From contig CAMPJJ010000019.1 of NCBI GenBank assembly GCA_946886855.1, positions 1 to 64,000 on the forward strand: 64,000 nucleotides of DNA, in the 5' to 3' direction. Below are positions 1 through 8,603 of this stretch, piece after piece. The notes under the pieces are model-generated. The model had not been told where the DNA came from. It made no database searches and worked only from the letters and a program-made list of their open reading frames with translations. Each line of letters opens with the position of its first letter. Position 1 is the stretch's first letter. Source of the DNA: an uncultured Roseateles sp. (lineage in GTDB: Bacteria; Pseudomonadota; Gammaproteobacteria; Burkholderiales; Burkholderiaceae). The translations under genes and the position numbers were made by a program.

Positions 1-110
1 GCCCTCCCCCATCCGACCGATGCGCGCGCCTGGGCACACCCCCTAAGGTATCCGCAGGAGCGCGCCGCGCTCCGGCCCGCCGCGGCGACGCGGCTCAGCA
101 GGGAGCACGC

Positions 111-638
111 ATGTTCGGTCTGACCCTCCTCGGCGCCGTGCACACGGCGTTCTCGATCGTCGCCCTCGTGGCCGGCTACGCCTTGATCATCCGCAACGGC
201 CGCATCGAGGGTCAGTCGACCCTTGGCCGCACCTACCTCTGGTGCACCGTCGTCACCTGCCTGACGGCCTTCGGCATCTTCCGCCACGGCGGCTTCAACA
301 TCGCGCACGTGCTGGCGATCGTCACGCTCGTCGCGCTGGCCATCGCCGTCGCGGCGCATCGCACCCGATTCCTCGGCGGCCTCTCGCCGTATGTGGAGAC
401 GCTGGGCTACAGCTTCACGCTGTTCTGCCACATGATCCCCGGCCTCAACGAGACCTTCACCCGCGTGCCCGTCGGCGCCCCGCTGTTCACCGGCCCCGAC
501 GACCCGGCGCTGCAGAAGGCGATCGGGGTCGTGTTCCTGCTCTTCCTGATCCTCATGGCGGTGCAGGCCTGGCGCATCCGCAAGGGGCCTGCGGCAGGTC
601 GAGTCGCTGCGTCGCCTGGACGATCGACGGCATCCTGA
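111..638 (+). CDS. Small integral membrane protein (DUF2306-like?)
   Basis: This 175-residue protein has about four hydrophobic segments (near residues 3-26, 38-57, 63-83 and 137-155) separated by short polar loops, so it should sit in the inner membrane. An AGGGAG ribosome-binding site lies 6 bases before the ATG. The layout resembles DUF2306-type membrane proteins, but I see no decisive motif and no function can be assigned. The C-terminal tail after residue 155 is polar and basic. The gene runs toward the kinase-like gene on the other strand. Confidence 0.7.
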   Translation: MFGLTLLGAVHTAFSIVALVAGYALIIRNGRIEGQSTLGRTYLWCTVVTCLTAFGIFRHGGFNIAHVLAIVTLVALAIAVAAHRTRFLGGLSPYVETLGYSFTLFCHMIPGLNETFTRVPVGAPLFTGPDDPALQKAIGVVFLLFLILMAVQAWRIRKGPAAGRVAASPGRSTAS

Positions 639-724
639 GCGGCGACGGACGCGGGAGGCGCGGGAGGCGCGGGACCGCGTGCGGCCCTGGGCGATGTCGT
701 CGGTCGCCGGGTGACGGGCTGGCC

Positions 725-1302
725 TCAGTCGGCGGGGCAATAACGCACCGCGTGCGCCTCCGTCGGCACCGGCAGTTCCCCTTGCGCAGCATCCCCTGCA
801 GCGCGCTGTTGGACAGGGAGGTGTCCCGCCGGCCGTTGCGACGCAGCAGTTCCGCACGGGGACGTTCGAGGTAGACGATCTCCACCTGCGCGCCGTACGC
901 GAAGAGCAGGTCCAGCGTCTTGTCCCGCATCTGCTGGCTCAGGTGTGTCGCATTCCAGACGAACGACGCCCGCTCGCGCAGCAGCGACTTCGCCTTGTCC
1001 ACCGCCGCGTGCGCGACCTTGCCCTCGTTGTGCCCGTGCTTCAGGCCGAGCGCCGCGCGGGCGTCGTCGAAGGACACGACCGGTTGGTCGCGTCGATGCG
1101 CCGCCACCCAGGTGTCCTTGCCTGACGCCGGCAGGCCGCACATCACCGTCACGCGGGCGCCGGGCTCCTGGAACAGCGCATAGTCCGGATGCACGTCCGC
1201 GCCGCGGAAGTAGCTGACCCGCGTGTGCGCATCCGCGAATGCCCGCGGCTGGCCGTAACAGCCCTCCTCGCGAGCCTGGATGTCTTTCCATTGAATGTTC
1301 AT
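725..1302 (-). CDS. P-loop ATPase / polynucleotide kinase-like protein, frameshifted near 776-783
   Basis: The product is a small P-loop NTPase. A Walker A motif GLPASGKDT lies at residues 56-64, followed by an SFDD segment and a basic C-terminal region (YLERPRAELLRRN) typical of polynucleotide-kinase-like AAA proteins. The ATG at 1302 follows a GGAAGGAA stretch and lies 20 bp downstream of the RNA ligase stop, so the two are one operon. After LQGMLRK the frame changes: the continuation expected in this family (ELPVPTEAH...) is read one base out of phase and ends at 725, whereas the uninterrupted frame runs to 553 as Arg-rich, non-conserved sequence. One missing base between 780 and 781 would restore the usual end. 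It is either a real frameshift or a sequencing error. The kinase role comes from the family and context. Confidence 0.7.
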
Positions 1303-1322
1303 GGTTCCTTCCTCCGTCCCGC

Positions 1323-2270
1323 TCAGGGACATCGGTGGTCGTGATCGCCTCGTGGTGCGTCGCGTCGGGCACCGCGTGACCCGCCGCGCGACGACGCTGC
1401 CAGCGCCTTCAACGCCACCAGCGATGTGATCGTCTCCAACCCGAGGTCATGCCACGTCACCGTGGGCCGCTCGCCGAAAAGGTCCGCCCCCGGCGCCAGC
1501 GCGTTCGGCAGAATCGGCCGGCGGGCGTGGTGCGTCTCGCTGTCGAGGATCGTCTGCGTGAAGGACGGCCTCACCAGCTTGAACCGGCCCAGCACCTGCT
1601 CGTCGTCCTCGACTTTCAGGTAGAGGCCTTCGGACTGGTCGGCCTTGTCGGTCTGCTTCCAGCACAGGTCCAGCGGCAGCGATTCGCGCCGTGTCGCAGC
1701 CTCGAAGGCGTCGCGCCAACCAGGCGACTTCGCCAGTGAGCGCACCACCAGCGCCCAGAGCAGCGTCGGGTCGGTCGGCATCGTCCCCGCGTAGAGCACC
1801 GGCACCGGCAGCACCGGCGAGCCCGCGAGCAGCGCATGGCGGCGCGGCGTCGACAGGAAGCGCGAGGTGGCACGGTCATAGACATCGAACTCGTTGAAGT
1901 AGTGCGGCAGCCGGTCGTACCAGACGCTGTGCTTGGCGTAGGCCCACTCCCCGTACAGGACGTAGCGGTCCTCGAGGCGTTCGATCAGCCGGCGCTCATG
2001 CGCCAGCGCCCAGATCTTCATCGGGTTGAACTGGCGTTCGCCGAAGCCGCCGATCAGATAGTGGCCACGCGACTGCAGCAGCAGATCGCCGCCGTCGCTG
2101 AACGAGATGCCGGCGTTGGCGCCGTCAAGTTTCTCTTCGATGACGACGTGGCAGCCGGCCAGCGCCGCAAGCGGCATCTGGTCATGGGCGGAGTCGCCCG
2201 CCTGCAGGCGACTGCCCGCGAGGTGCGCCGTGCGCGGATAGCGCAGCAGCGGCAGGGATTGCAGAGACAT
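1323..2270 (-). CDS. ATP-dependent RNA ligase family protein (Rnl2-like)
   Basis: This nucleotidyltransferase-fold ligase probably seals RNA nicks. Motif I, EEKLDGAN, carries the lysine that takes up AMP (residue 47 from the chosen ATG). Further motifs are YGEWAYAKHSVWYD (III/IIIa region), EGLYLKVE (motif IV) and GRFKLVRPSF (motif V). The order and spacing match the T4 Rnl2/PF09414 group. It is the first gene of a two-gene unit with the downstream P-loop kinase-like gene, a pairing that fits RNA end-healing and sealing. I chose the ATG at 2270; a GTG at 2282 would add four residues. The last 25 residues are Arg/Gly/His-rich and look non-conserved. The RNA substrate is unknown. Confidence 0.8.
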   Translation of the reverse strand: MSLQSLPLLRYPRTAHLAGSRLQAGDSAHDQMPLAALAGCHVVIEEKLDGANAGISFSDGGDLLLQSRGHYLIGGFGERQFNPMKIWALAHERRLIERLEDRYVLYGEWAYAKHSVWYDRLPHYFNEFDVYDRATSRFLSTPRRHALLAGSPVLPVPVLYAGTMPTDPTLLWALVVRSLAKSPGWRDAFEAATRRESLPLDLCWKQTDKADQSEGLYLKVEDDEQVLGRFKLVRPSFTQTILDSETHHARRPILPNALAPGADLFGERPTVTWHDLGLETITSLVALKALAASSRGGSRGARRDAPRGDHDHRCP

Positions 2271-2702
2271 GGAGTCCGTCACCCGCCGCGTTGTTGGCGC
2301 GGGCGGGTCCTGGTGGAGTCAGGGAACCGACGGACGTGTCACAGACGCAGTCGAGTCGCTGCCGGTCGACGGACCGGGCAGAGTCGCTGGGGGAAGTCGC
2401 GGGGAGGTTTCGTGCCCCGCCGGCCTCATGGCAGGCGTCGGGGCGTCAGGAACCGGTGCCGCAGCCTTCGCGGGCGCAGACGGCGCCGACACGATGCTGC
2501 AAGGAAGCAGTCGTCGGCAATCAGCAGTGGATGGACGTACGGGTCTTCATGGGGCACCTCCGGACAGTGAAGAGGTTGGAACGCGCGCGGACGGAGCCGT
2601 CCGGCGTGGGCGCGATTCTTCCATCGCGTTGTCGGCGGCGTCAACCGACGTTGATGCATCGATCCGACACCGGGATCAGGGACGGATCCGCAGCGCGATG
2701 CC
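2271..2702. other. Intergenic stretch, no convincing gene
   Basis: About 430 bases separate the RNA ligase start from the oxidoreductase end. On the minus strand a good GGAGG site precedes a nine-codon frame (MKTRTSIHC, starting near 2550), which could be a leader peptide or chance. The other open frames here have no recognisable protein features. Confidence 0.5.
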
Positions 2703-3668
2703 TCAGTGTCTCCGTGCCTCGGCGGCTCGGTCGCCGGTGGCGAGCGCGGGCAGCACCTCGTGGCCGAGCTCTTCGATCACCTCGCGCGCCGGCCTGCTGC
2801 GTCCGAGGTTGAACAGCACATGCGCCACGCCCATCGCCTGCAGGCGATGCAGATAGGCGATGAGCGCGTGGCGTCCCGTGCGCAGCCCGAGTTCCAGCGG
2901 CTCCGCTGCCGCATCCGGATCGGCGAGCAAGTCGAGCTGCACCGACTGCACGAACGGTTTCGGACCGACGCCCTTCTGTTCGAGCGCGCGTTGCCACAGC
3001 TCGATGCGGCCTTCCTGCCGCGCTTCCTCGCGGTGGTAGGTGGCCCAGCCATCCGCATGCGTCGCGGTCCATTGCAGCGACTGACGCGCCGAGCCCACGA
3101 CGATCATCGGGATCCGTCGCGTCGGCGCCGGGAGCACCTCGAAACCACCGGTCGCGTCGAGCACTGCCGCGCGTTCGTCGGGATCGGGCGAGAGCGCCGC
3201 GCGCACGATGGCCCAGCGGCTTCGGAAAGCCTCCGCACGCTGCTCCAGGTCTTCGCCGAAGGCCGCGAATTCCGCGGGCCGGTCGCCCGAGCCCATGCCG
3301 AGGAGGAAGCGTCCGCCGCTGAGCCGATCCAGCGACAAGGCGGACTTCGCCACATGGAGCGGATGCCGCAGCGGCAGCACGATGGCGGCGGCGCCGACGG
3401 CGATCTCGCGCGTCGCGCCGGCCAGCGCGGCCAGCCAGAGGAAGGGATCGTCGAGCGCGCTCGCCGAGTTGTCGCTGCCCTGCGGCACCATCAACGGGAC
3501 GTCGCGCGTCCACAGCGCCGCGACACCGAGCCGGTCCGCGAGCGCGGCCAACTCGAGCGCCTCGCCGACGTCGGCCATCCGATCGGGTCGGGCATCGACG
3601 GACGCCGCAGGCGCCACGGGCGTCATCAACCCGACCGTGAGGCGGCCGGGCTGGAAGACCGGTCTCAC
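2703..3668 (-). CDS. LLM-class (luciferase-like) flavin-dependent oxidoreductase
   Basis: This 321-residue TIM-barrel protein belongs to the bacterial luciferase-like monooxygenase superfamily, probably the TIGR03571 subgroup. It contains LADRLGVAALWTRDVPL, a flavin-site region SLDRLSGGRFLLGMGSGDRP and IPMIVVGSARQS, all typical of F420/FMN-dependent barrels. The start is taken as the GTG whose GTGA overlaps the TGA of the phasin-like gene upstream, giving an N-terminus RPVFQPGRLTVGL that matches the family. An ATG 14 codons later would cut into the first strand. The overlap implies translational coupling with the phasin-like gene. The substrate is unknown. Confidence 0.8.
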   Translation of the reverse strand: MRPVFQPGRLTVGLMTPVAPAASVDARPDRMADVGEALELAALADRLGVAALWTRDVPLMVPQGSDNSASALDDPFLWLAALAGATREIAVGAAAIVLPLRHPLHVAKSALSLDRLSGGRFLLGMGSGDRPAEFAAFGEDLEQRAEAFRSRWAIVRAALSPDPDERAAVLDATGGFEVLPAPTRRIPMIVVGSARQSLQWTATHADGWATYHREEARQEGRIELWQRALEQKGVGPKPFVQSVQLDLLADPDAAAEPLELGLRTGRHALIAYLHRLQAMGVAHVLFNLGRSRPAREVIEELGHEVLPALATGDRAAEARRH

Positions 3669-3937
3669 TTGGTCTTCTGCTGCACCACCTTGGCGTAGTC
3701 CGTCTGCAGCTTGGTCATGAAGTCGGTGGTGACGCGGAACTGCTGTTCGTGGAAATCGATCAGCTTCTGGAACTGGTCGGCGGCGACTTCGAACGGCGCG
3801 CCTCCCGCCCGCATCGATTCGAGGATGGCCTTCTGCGATGCGAGCACCGTGCTCCACGCGGCGTAGTTCTGTTCGAACGCCTTCTTCGACTGCTCGAAGA
3901 AGGTCTTGGCGAGTTCGACCTGGGCCTGTTGGATCAT
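3665..3937 (-). CDS. Phasin-like amphipathic coiled-coil protein
   Basis: This 90-residue protein is almost entirely amphipathic helix, starting MIQQAQVELAKTFFEQSKKAF and ending in Lys/Gln-rich sequence. The size, the Phe/Gln-rich heptads and the lack of a signal peptide or membrane segment resemble phasin-type proteins that coat polyhydroxyalkanoate granules. A GGAG ribosome-binding site lies 8 bases before the ATG. The GTG start of the oxidoreductase overlaps its stop codon. The phasin role is an inference; a general coiled-coil protein is possible. Confidence 0.6.
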   Translation of the reverse strand: MIQQAQVELAKTFFEQSKKAFEQNYAAWSTVLASQKAILESMRAGGAPFEVAADQFQKLIDFHEQQFRVTTDFMTKLQTDYAKVVQQKTK

Positions 3938-4091
3938 GGGGAGTCTCCTTGTTGAGCGGTGTCGACCCGAGGATCGGGCCAGCGCCCCGATGCGGGCGTG
4001 CGACCAATGCTACAGGCGACGCGCCCATCGTGCTCGGGCCCGTGCTCGGGTCCGTGCTCTCACTCTCACACGGGCATCCAGCTTGCGCCGC

Positions 4092-4799
4092 TCAGGGCAT
4101 CAGCCGGTAGCCCACCCCGGTCTCCGTCAGCAGGTGCTTCGGACTCGCCGGCTCGGCCTCGAGCTTCTGGCGCAGGTTGCCCATGTAGACACGCAGGTAG
4201 TGGTTCTGCTCCACCTGCGACGGGCCCCACACCGCCTTCAGCAGTTGACGGTGCGTCAGCACCTTGCCGGCATTGCCGATCAGGTGGCTGAGCAGACGGT
4301 ACTCGATCGGCGTGAGGTGCACGTCCTCCCCGGCGCGGCGCACGCGGCGCGCGGCCAGGTCGATCTCGACGTCGCCGAAGCGGAAGACGGGATCCTGCTG
4401 CTCGCTCGCCCGCGCCTGGTTGCGCCGCAGGGCGACGCGCACGCGCGCCATCAGCTCGCCGACGCCGAAGGGCTTGCTCAGGTAGTCGTCGGCGCCGTGG
4501 TCCAGGGCCGTGATCTTGTCGTCCTCGGCGCCGCGCGCCGACAGCACGATCACCGGCACCGCCGACCACGCGCGCAGGTCGCGCAGGAAGTCCTGGCCGT
4601 CGCCGTCCGGCAGACCCAGGTCGAGGATGACCAGGTCCGGCCGCCGCGTGCCCGCATCGATCAGGCCCTGGCGCAAGGTGCCGGTCTCGTGCACGGCCCA
4701 GCCCTCGCCCTCCAGGGCCAGACGCACGAAGCGGCGGATGTTGGGCTCGTCCTCGACGATCAGCGCCACGGGCGCGACGCTCGCCTGCGGTTCGTTCAC
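4092..4799 (-). CDS. kdpE: KdpE response regulator for potassium transport
   Basis: KdpE is the OmpR-type response regulator that activates kdpFABC when KdpD signals potassium limitation or osmotic stress. The receiver domain has the acidic pair ED at residues 16-17, phospho-acceptor Asp60 in VILDLGLPDGDG and the conserved Lys in LSKPFG. A winged-helix DNA-binding domain follows (HLTPIEYRLLSHL, VYMGNLRQKLE). It lies 10 bp after kdpD on the same strand and is the last gene of the kdp cluster. I chose the GTG at 4799; an in-frame ATG at 4835 inside the end of kdpD is possible, and neither has a strong ribosome-binding site. Confidence 0.93.
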   Translation of the reverse strand: MNEPQASVAPVALIVEDEPNIRRFVRLALEGEGWAVHETGTLRQGLIDAGTRRPDLVILDLGLPDGDGQDFLRDLRAWSAVPVIVLSARGAEDDKITALDHGADDYLSKPFGVGELMARVRVALRRNQARASEQQDPVFRFGDVEIDLAARRVRRAGEDVHLTPIEYRLLSHLIGNAGKVLTHRQLLKAVWGPSQVEQNHYLRVYMGNLRQKLEAEPASPKHLLTETGVGYRLMP

Positions 4800-4809
4800 G
4801 GTTGGACGC

Positions 4810-7635
4810 TCACGGTTGGAATTCCCTGTCTTCATCGAAGGCCGGCAGCGCCGGCGGCTGGCCCAGCGGCAGCGCCAGGCTGAATCGCGCGCCACCCTGC
4901 GGCGCCGCGCGCTCAGCCCAGATGCGGCCGCCGTGGGCCTGCATGATGGCACGGCAGATCGCCAGCCCCAGGCCGACGCCGGGCAGGTGCGACTCGCTGT
5001 GGCCGCGCGTGAATTTCTCGAAGAGCGCCTCCTCGCGGCCCGGCGGCAGGCCCGGGCCGTTGTCCTCGACGGACAGGCGCATCTCGCCGTTGCCGGCGCT
5101 GCTGGCGCTGCCGGCGCCAACGCCGTTGCCGCCGTTCCCGCCGGTGTCGACGCCCTCGTCGTTCAAGGCGCTCGAGCCCACGCCGCCGTGCGCGCGCGCG
5201 ATCACGCGGATCTCGCTCCCCGGCGGCGTGTACTTCGCGGCGTTCTCCAGCAGGTTCGCCAGCACGCGCTCGATGAGCACCGCATCGAGCTCCACCAGCG
5301 GCAGCGTCGACGGCACGTCCAGCACCACGCGGTGCCGCGCCAGCGCCGTGCCCATCAGCTGCAGGCTGCTGCCGATGACCTCGTCCACCGGCTGCCATTG
5401 CCGGTTGAGCGTGAGCGCGCCGCTCTGCAACCGCGCCATGTCCAGCAGGTTGTGCACCATCGCGTTGATGCGCAGCGACTGCTGTTCGATCGCCTGCGCC
5501 GTCTCCGCGGCGCCGGGATCGAGCGCCCGCTTCGTCAAGGTCTCGGCCAGCCCCTGCAGCGCGGCCAGCGGCGTGCGCAGGTCATGCGAGAGCGCCGACA
5601 GCAGCGAGTTGCGCAGCCGCTCCGACTCGATCTGCAGCAGCGCCTGCTGCGCGACCTCGACGTAGTGCACGCGCTCCAGCGCCTGCCCCGCGATGCGCGC
5701 GGCCGTCTCCAGCTGCGCGCGGCGCTCCGGCAGCATCAGCGTCTGCGCGTCGCCGGGCCGCAGCGCGAGCACGCCGCGCGTGCGCATCGGCGCGCGCAGC
5801 GGCAGGTAGAACCACTGGCTGCCCGGCAGCGTGTCGGTGCCCAGGCCCGCGGCCTGCTCGTGATCCAGCGCCCAGCGCGCGGTGCCGGCGTCGGAGCGGT
5901 CGCCGACCGGCAGCGTCTCCTCCGTCGGCGACGGCTGCAGCCGGTCGTCGTCGTCGAGCACGTGCAGCAGCGCCCGCCCGCCGAACTGCTGCGCCAGCTG
6001 CTGTTCCGCCGTCGCGATGACCTGCTCGGTCTGCAGCGCGCCGGCCAGCTCGCGGGTGAGTTCGAAGAGTCCGCGCGCCCTCGCCTCGCGGTCCGACGAC
6101 ACGCGGGCCTCATACCGCAGCCCCGCCGTCAACTGCCCGGTGATCAGGCCGACCGCCAGCATCACGACGAAGGTGATCACGTATTGCACGTCGCTCACCG
6201 CCAGGCTCAGCCGGGGCGCGACGAAGAGGAAGTCGAACAGCGCGACGCTGAGGAAACTCGCCAGCACGGCCGGCCCGCGCCCCCAGCGCATGGCCACGCC
6301 CACCACGCCGAGCAGGAACAGCATGACGATGTTGTCGTTGGCGATGCCGTGCGACAGCGGCCAGCACACCGCGGCCACGCCGAAGCAGGCCAGCGTCGCC
6401 CAGAGGTAACGCCGCGGCGCGGCGCCGAAGGTTGGACCGGTGTCGTCGTCGTTGCTGCGCTGCGTGGCCGACGCGCCGACCTGGATCAGGTCCAGCTCCG
6501 GTGCGGCGCGGCCCAGGTGGGCCGCCAGGTCGCGGCTGCCCCAGCGGCGCAACGACGAGGACGCTGGCGGCGCGCCCCGCCCCATCAGCAGCTTGGACAG
6601 GTTGTGCTCGCGGGCGTAGTCGGCCAGCGCCTGCGCCGGGTCCTGCGCGGACAGCACCGCCGTCGTCGCGCCGAGATCCTGCGCCAGCCGCACCACGCGC
6701 AGGCAACGCTCGCGCCGCGCGTCGGGCAGGCGGTGCAACGCCGGCGTCTCGACGTAGACCGCATGCCAGCTCACCGTCAGCTGCTGCGCGAGCTGCGCGG
6801 CGCTGCGCACGACCGATTCGGCCTCGTCGCCGGGGCCGATCGCGCAGAGGATCGCGGCCTCGGTCTTCCACACCGCCGCGATGCGCTCGTTGCTGCGCCA
6901 GGCCTGGACGTCGTCCTCGACGCGGTCGGCCGTGCGGCGCAGCGCGAGTTCGCGCAGCGCCATCAGGTTGCCCTTGCGGAAGAAATGCTGGCCGGCGCGC
7001 TCGGCCTGTGCGCCCTGGTAGACCTTGCCGGCCTTGAGCCGCGCGAGCAGCTCGTCGGCCGGCGTGTCCACCAGCACGACCTCGTCCGCGCGATCGAAGA
7101 AGGTGTCGGGCAGCGTCTCCTGCACCCGCACGCCGGTGATGCCGCCGACGACGTCGTTGAGGCTCTCCAGATGCTGGACGTTGACCGTCGTGTAGACGCT
7201 GATGCCGTTGGCCAGCAGCTCCTCCACGTCCTGCCAGCGCTTGGGATGGCGCGAGCCGGCGACGTTGGAATGCGCCAGCTCGTCGACCAGGATCAGCGCG
7301 TCCGGCTGGTCGCGCAGGCGCTCGAGCGCGCCGTCGAGGTCGAACTCCGGCAGCGCCCGGCCTCGGTGGTCGACCTGGCGCATCGGCAGCCGCGGCAGGC
7401 CGTCGAGCAGCGCCGCGGTGTCGGCCCGGCCGTGCGTCTCGACCACGCCGATCAGCGGCGCGCGTCCCTGGTCCGCCAGCTGGCGCGCGGCCTGCAGCAT
7501 CGCGAAGGTCTTGCCCACGCCGGCCGAGGCGCCGAAGTAGATGCGCAGCCGGCCGCGCGACTGCGCCTCCTCCTGCTGACGGAGCTGCGCCAGCAGGTTG
7601 TCGGGGTCAGGTCTTTCGTCGGACGGACTCGGCAT
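4810..7635 (-). CDS. kdpD: KdpD sensor histidine kinase
   Basis: KdpD is the membrane sensor kinase for potassium limitation. It has, in order, the KdpD N-terminal domain with Walker A (GASAGVGKTFAM) and VDELAHSN, a universal-stress-like domain (about 250-380), four hydrophobic segments (about 400-500), a GAF-like region, the H-box with His684 in LSHDLRTPLA, N-box LLENAAKYTPPG and G-box VEDNGPGLP. The 941-residue length is a little above the roughly 890-900 usual for the family. The extra length includes about 35 Gly/Ser/Asn-rich residues inside the ATPase domain, encoded near 5085-5190. It follows the torF-like gene and precedes kdpE. Confidence 0.96.
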   Translation of the reverse strand: MPSPSDERPDPDNLLAQLRQQEEAQSRGRLRIYFGASAGVGKTFAMLQAARQLADQGRAPLIGVVETHGRADTAALLDGLPRLPMRQVDHRGRALPEFDLDGALERLRDQPDALILVDELAHSNVAGSRHPKRWQDVEELLANGISVYTTVNVQHLESLNDVVGGITGVRVQETLPDTFFDRADEVVLVDTPADELLARLKAGKVYQGAQAERAGQHFFRKGNLMALRELALRRTADRVEDDVQAWRSNERIAAVWKTEAAILCAIGPGDEAESVVRSAAQLAQQLTVSWHAVYVETPALHRLPDARRERCLRVVRLAQDLGATTAVLSAQDPAQALADYAREHNLSKLLMGRGAPPASSSLRRWGSRDLAAHLGRAAPELDLIQVGASATQRSNDDDTGPTFGAAPRRYLWATLACFGVAAVCWPLSHGIANDNIVMLFLLGVVGVAMRWGRGPAVLASFLSVALFDFLFVAPRLSLAVSDVQYVITFVVMLAVGLITGQLTAGLRYEARVSSDREARARGLFELTRELAGALQTEQVIATAEQQLAQQFGGRALLHVLDDDDRLQPSPTEETLPVGDRSDAGTARWALDHEQAAGLGTDTLPGSQWFYLPLRAPMRTRGVLALRPGDAQTLMLPERRAQLETAARIAGQALERVHYVEVAQQALLQIESERLRNSLLSALSHDLRTPLAALQGLAETLTKRALDPGAAETAQAIEQQSLRINAMVHNLLDMARLQSGALTLNRQWQPVDEVIGSSLQLMGTALARHRVVLDVPSTLPLVELDAVLIERVLANLLENAAKYTPPGSEIRVIARAHGGVGSSALNDEGVDTGGNGGNGVGAGSASSAGNGEMRLSVEDNGPGLPPGREEALFEKFTRGHSESHLPGVGLGLAICRAIMQAHGGRIWAERAAPQGGARFSLALPLGQPPALPAFDEDREFQP

Positions 7636-7717
7636 CGCGGAATTGTCGCTTCGGAACGGACATCGGGGAGCACGCGGCTCCCCGAGCGGGTTTTGGCGGA
7701 ACGGTCGCCAAGAAGGA

Positions 7718-8566
7718 TCAGAAGGTCTTGGAGACGCTCAGCACCACGCCGGTGTCGCCGAGGCGCTTCGCGCGCGACGCGGCGGAATCGCCCGCCTGGT
7801 ACAGCGCCTTGTCCGCGTCGGTGCCGACGACCGCCAGACCCAGCGTCAGGCCGCCGAGCTGCTTCATCTCCTTGGTCACGGACAGCTTCCAGTCGGTATA
7901 GGACAGGTCGCCGTACTTGCGCACCCACAGATGTCCCAGGTGCACGCCCGCATTGAAGCCCTGGCCCAGCTCGAAGCCGTAGTTCAGGTCCAGGTAGGAC
8001 GTGCCCTTGGACGAGCCCTTGGCCGGCAGCGCGTTGAAGTAGGCGTAGCCGGCGGTCTCGCTGTCCAGGCCGAAGTAGTCGGTCGCGGCCACCGACAGCT
8101 TGGCCGAGAAGGCGCCCGCCGTGACGGCGGCGTACAGGTCGACGTTGTCGTACTTGTTGCCGGTCGGCTGGCCGGGCGCCGCGTTCAGGCGCGCGCCGGG
8201 ATAGACGTAGGCCAGCGCGCCGACGTCCAGCGTGACGCTGTCGGCCAGCGGCAGCTTGTAGCCGCCGTACAGGTCCCACTCCATGCCGGCGCCGTTGTTG
8301 TAGCTGTTGCCCGAGACGTTGGACGCTCAGGTGCCCAGGTACAGGCCGCTGGCGTGGCTGTAGTCGAAGCCGGCCTGCACGGCCGGGCGCTTCCAGGTCT
8401 GGCTGATGCCGCGGAAGCGGTAGTCGCTGACGAAGGCCACGTTGCCGGTGAAGGTGTGCTCGGGCGTCGGCGCGGGCGCGGCGGCTGGCGCTTCGCCTTC
8501 GGCGCGCGCGGCGGCGTGCAGGAAGCAGGAGGAGATCAGGAACAGCGAGAGAAGACGGGTTTTCAT
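7718..8566 (-). pseudogene. TorF-family putative outer-membrane protein, interrupted by in-frame TGA
   Basis: The gene lies between kdpC and kdpD on the same strand. It starts with a signal peptide (MKTRLLSLFLISSC, cleaved near AAARAEG) followed by FTGNVAFVSDYRFRGISQT, the hallmark of the TIGR02001/TorF family of predicted beta-barrel proteins. It ends in VVLSVSKTF with the C-terminal Phe typical of outer-membrane barrels. Reading in one frame, a TGA at 8327-8329 follows GLYLGT. Related proteins usually have Trp here (GxW.SNVS), so a TGG-to-TGA change is likely. The frame on both sides is intact, pointing to a recent nonsense change, a sequence error or readthrough. Its place in the kdp cluster suggests expression under potassium limitation. 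Confidence 0.75.
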
Positions 8567-8603
8567 GAACTGCGTGAACTGCTTGAGGGGGTTGTCGTTC
8601 TGT

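Noticed and set aside
2520..2550. Nine-codon frame with a strong GGAGG site on the minus strand
   Set aside because: It is too short to judge as a gene and has no clear downstream partner that it could regulate; kept only as a note in the intergenic entry.
4510..7956. Plus-strand open frame of 1148 codons
   Set aside because: It is the exact antisense of kdpD. High G+C at third positions keeps opposite frames open, and the translation is Arg/Gln/Ala-rich without motifs or a ribosome-binding site.
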